Shown: piece by piece, positions 5,085 through 6,160 of the stretch | Layout: each line of letters starts with the position of its first letter | Numbering within the stretch: position 1 is the stretch's first letter | NCBI RefSeq assembly: GCF_937976295.1 | Contig: NZ_CALJRY010000202.1 | Coordinates: 1-6,160 of the forward strand | Direction of reading: 5' to 3' | DNA length: 6,160 bases | From: an uncultured Rothia sp. | Lineage (GTDB): Bacteria; Actinomycetota; Actinomycetes; Actinomycetales; Micrococcaceae | The notes under the pieces: generated by a model | What the model was told of the DNA's origin: nothing | Databases searched by the model: none | What the model saw: only the letters and a program-made list of their open reading frames with translations | Made by a program: the position numbers and the translations under genes

Positions 5085-5743
5085 ATCTGATGCAATACGC
5101 AATGACTGCGCTGTGGCGGCGCATCCTGCAGGTGGCAGACAGAACAGAGGACCCGACAGGGTACTGGGTGGAGCTACACACGCTGGAGCTGGCTGCGGTG
5201 TATAAGATGGCCCTGGTGATAGCGGAAGAAAGGGGGCTGGTGGAGTTCTGCACCAGAGGTCCTAACCTGCGAGTGGGGTTGACGAAGGCGGGCTGGGAAT
5301 ACGTGCGCCTGGACTTTCACACCCCCGTGGTTATCAACGACGAAGAGCGCAAGGTGCCGCAATACGCCAGCGACGGGGCAGCATGCTTTGACATTGAAAC
5401 CAACGAAAGCGGCCTGGTGCCGGCCCACGGTTCCCACACTTTCGGTACCGGCATCCATGTTCAGCTGCGCCTTGGGCAGGTGCTGCTGGTGTACAGTCGC
5501 AGCGGCATGGCTTTCAAACACGGTGTGCGCCTCGTTAACAGCGTGGGTGTCATCGACAGCGACTACCGGGGTGAAATCCAGGTTGGCCTGCGCAACGACA
5601 CCGACACCCCGTACAGCGTGAAGAAGGGGGACCGCGTGGCGCAGGGGCTCATTATGCCCGTGCGGCGTGTGAAATGGGTGAAGCTGCAGGAGCTGGACCC
5701 TACGGCGCGTGGCCACGGCGGGTTCGGCAGCACGGGAAGATAA
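5081..5743 (+). CDS. dut: dUTPase (trimeric type) with an extra N-terminal winged-helix-like domain
   Basis: This encodes 220 residues. The C-terminal ~140 are a complete trimeric dUTP pyrophosphatase, which hydrolyses dUTP to dUMP and diphosphate, lowering uracil in DNA and feeding dTMP synthesis. All five motifs are visible: I, ASDGAACFDIE (96-106, D104); II, YSRSGMAFKHG (138-148); III, NSVGVIDSDYRGEI (153-166, catalytic-region D159 and Y162); IV, GDRVAQGLI (183-191); and V, the mobile arm RGHGGFGSTGR (210-220). It should be active. Usual members are about 140-155 residues, so residues 1-80 are an addition. They are helical, then end in LVEF...LRVGLTKAGWEYV (53-75), which has the strand-turn-strand look of a winged helix. 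There is no credible internal start that would separate the two parts. The free protein encoded just downstream resembles this domain. A regulatory or DNA-targeting role for the extension is inference. Confidence 0.93.
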   Translation: MNLMQYAMTALWRRILQVADRTEDPTGYWVELHTLELAAVYKMALVIAEERGLVEFCTRGPNLRVGLTKAGWEYVRLDFHTPVVINDEERKVPQYASDGAACFDIETNESGLVPAHGSHTFGTGIHVQLRLGQVLLVYSRSGMAFKHGVRLVNSVGVIDSDYRGEIQVGLRNDTDTPYSVKKGDRVAQGLIMPVRRVKWVKLQELDPTARGHGGFGSTGR

Positions 5744-5744
5744 C

Positions 5745-5972
5745 ATGAAACTCGAACATGATGATGTCCAGAACAGCCTCGGGTTGATGGAGGCCATGAA
5801 TTGCTTCGTGGACTTCGGCAAGGACGAAATCCGGGATGAGGTGAACTACAAGGATGTGCCCAAGCCGCTGCGCGGGTACCTGCCGCTGCTGGAGGTGGGT
5901 GGGTACCTGTATTACTCGTGTGACGGCAGCTACAGGGTAACGCCCAAGGGCAAGGAATACCTCGGGCTGTAG
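5745..5972 (+). CDS. Small winged-helix-like hypothetical protein (gene 9)
   Basis: This encodes 75 residues. ATG 5745 follows the dUTPase TAA by one base, with the weak site GGGAAGA (5734-5740) inside the dUTPase end; coupling to dUTPase translation is likely. The in-frame ATG at 5709 would overlap the dUTPase mobile arm and is less likely. Residues 8-33 are helical and acidic. Residues 36-73 run LRGYLPLLEVGGYLYY (42-57), then YRVTPKGKEYLGL (63-75), which is the helix, beta-hairpin wing and 'T-x-x-G-x-x-Y-L' ending seen in many small winged-helix proteins. The same ending occurs in the N-terminal domain of the adjacent dUTPase. DNA binding is plausible but not shown. Confidence 0.78.
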   Translation: MKLEHDDVQNSLGLMEAMNCFVDFGKDEIRDEVNYKDVPKPLRGYLPLLEVGGYLYYSCDGSYRVTPKGKEYLGL

Positions 5973-6071
5973 CATCCGCTTGCACACAGTTACCAATTCT
6001 TACAGCTGCCCCGCTGCCGTTGGCCTACCATACACACATGGCGCAACGGTAGCGCCAGAAAGGAACAGAAA
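5973..6071 (+). promoter_or_regulatory. Leader with TACCAT box and hairpin before the lipoprotein gene
   Basis: This 99-base gap contains TTGCAC (5980-5985), TTACAG (6000-6005) and TACCAT (6026-6031). The pair TTACAG then TACCAT also occurs at 4754-4759 and 4781-4786, with 21 intervening bases there and 20 here. No standard -35 lies at 17 bases from TACCAT. TGGCGC (6039-6044) and GCGCCA (6052-6057) form a 6-bp hairpin in the putative 5' leader, just before the Shine-Dalgarno AAGGAA (6060-6065). No T-run terminator is seen after the preceding gene. Confidence 0.4.
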
Positions 6072-6160
6072 ATGAAAGCAACCCTTGCACCCATCGCCCT
6101 CGCCCTTGCCCTGGCCGCCTGCGGCGGTGGTGGCGGCACCAGCACCAAAAGCGTGGATAA
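6072..6160 (+). CDS. Lipoprotein, N-terminal part (3' partial)
   Basis: ATG 6072 follows AAGGAA (6060-6065) by 6 bases, and 29 complete codons are visible before the window ends. The start MK, the hydrophobic Ala/Leu stretch (4-15) and LAAC (14-17) form a classical signal peptidase II lipobox with Cys17 as the lipidated residue. The mature part begins with a run of Gly and then Thr/Ser, a flexible tether. The product should be a membrane-anchored lipoprotein; Gly at position +2 does not carry the Asp inner-membrane retention signal known from enterobacteria. In a phage the candidates include a superinfection-exclusion or receptor-blocking lipoprotein or an outer spanin. The visible part cannot decide between these, and a host-derived gene is also possible. 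It has its own leader, so it may be regulated apart from the dUTPase unit. Confidence 0.85.
   Translation, partial: MKATLAPIALALALAACGGGGGTSTKSVD

Noticed and set aside
4002..5102. Minus-strand open frame of 366 codons across gene 6, the terminator and gene 7
   Set aside because: It runs through a strong + strand terminator and leader and over two well-supported genes with good ribosome sites. The product is low-complexity (Leu/His/Arg) and has no motif.

Overview
The window reads as part of a tailed double-stranded DNA phage (or prophage) genome from a GC-rich bacterium. Every supported gene is on the + strand. Genes are short and tightly packed, with 1-11 base overlaps, translational coupling and strong Shine-Dalgarno sequences, and the recognisable products are DNA-metabolism proteins (RecB/Cas4-like nuclease, SF2 helicase, dUTPase). 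A start-proximal lipoprotein signal peptide and AGGA/GGAGG ribosome binding sites fit a Gram-negative, probably proteobacterial, host. That host assignment is inference; no gene here names the phage.

Layout. 1-177 is the C-terminal end of an Ala/Pro-rich protein. It is followed by a perfect hairpin and then a classical rho-independent terminator (229-256). A two-gene unit follows: a PD-(D/E)XK nuclease (280-1194) with four cysteines placed as in Fe-S-containing Cas4/AddB-type nucleases plus an extra C-terminal Cys module, and an overlapping SF2 DEAH helicase (GTG start 1184, end 2872) with a zinc-ribbon-like insert and a C-terminal accessory domain. They probably act together in phage DNA recombination, repair or replication.

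A 90-base leader (2873-2962) opens a three-gene unit: gene 4 (2963-3523), gene 5 (3523-4035) and gene 6 (4047-4616). None has an assigned function. Genes 4 and 6 share a homologous C-terminal domain with an N-x-N...WRKF-x-G signature and look like paralogues with different N-terminal halves. The unit is followed by three TTGCA boxes exactly 8 bases apart, a strong terminator (4696-4733), a consensus -35 box touching the terminator T-run, and a second leader resembling the one before gene 4.

The last unit holds a 90-residue protein (4812-5084), a trimeric-type dUTPase with all five motifs plus an extra ~80-residue N-terminal domain that looks like a winged helix (5081-5743), and a 75-residue protein that resembles that extra domain standing alone (5745-5972). 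A third leader with a TACCAT box and a small hairpin precedes a lipoprotein gene that runs off the window (6072-6160).

The most interesting points are the dUTPase fused to a possible DNA-binding domain next to a free copy of a similar domain, the gene 4/gene 6 paralogue pair, the nuclease-helicase pair with three separate Cys metal-site candidates, and the recurrent leader elements (TACCAT box, GGAGGTAA start sequence, phased TTGCA boxes). Together the leader elements suggest phage-specific transcription or translation control. I see no tRNA, CRISPR array, insertion sequence or minus-strand gene, and no intergenic stretch longer than about 200 bases.
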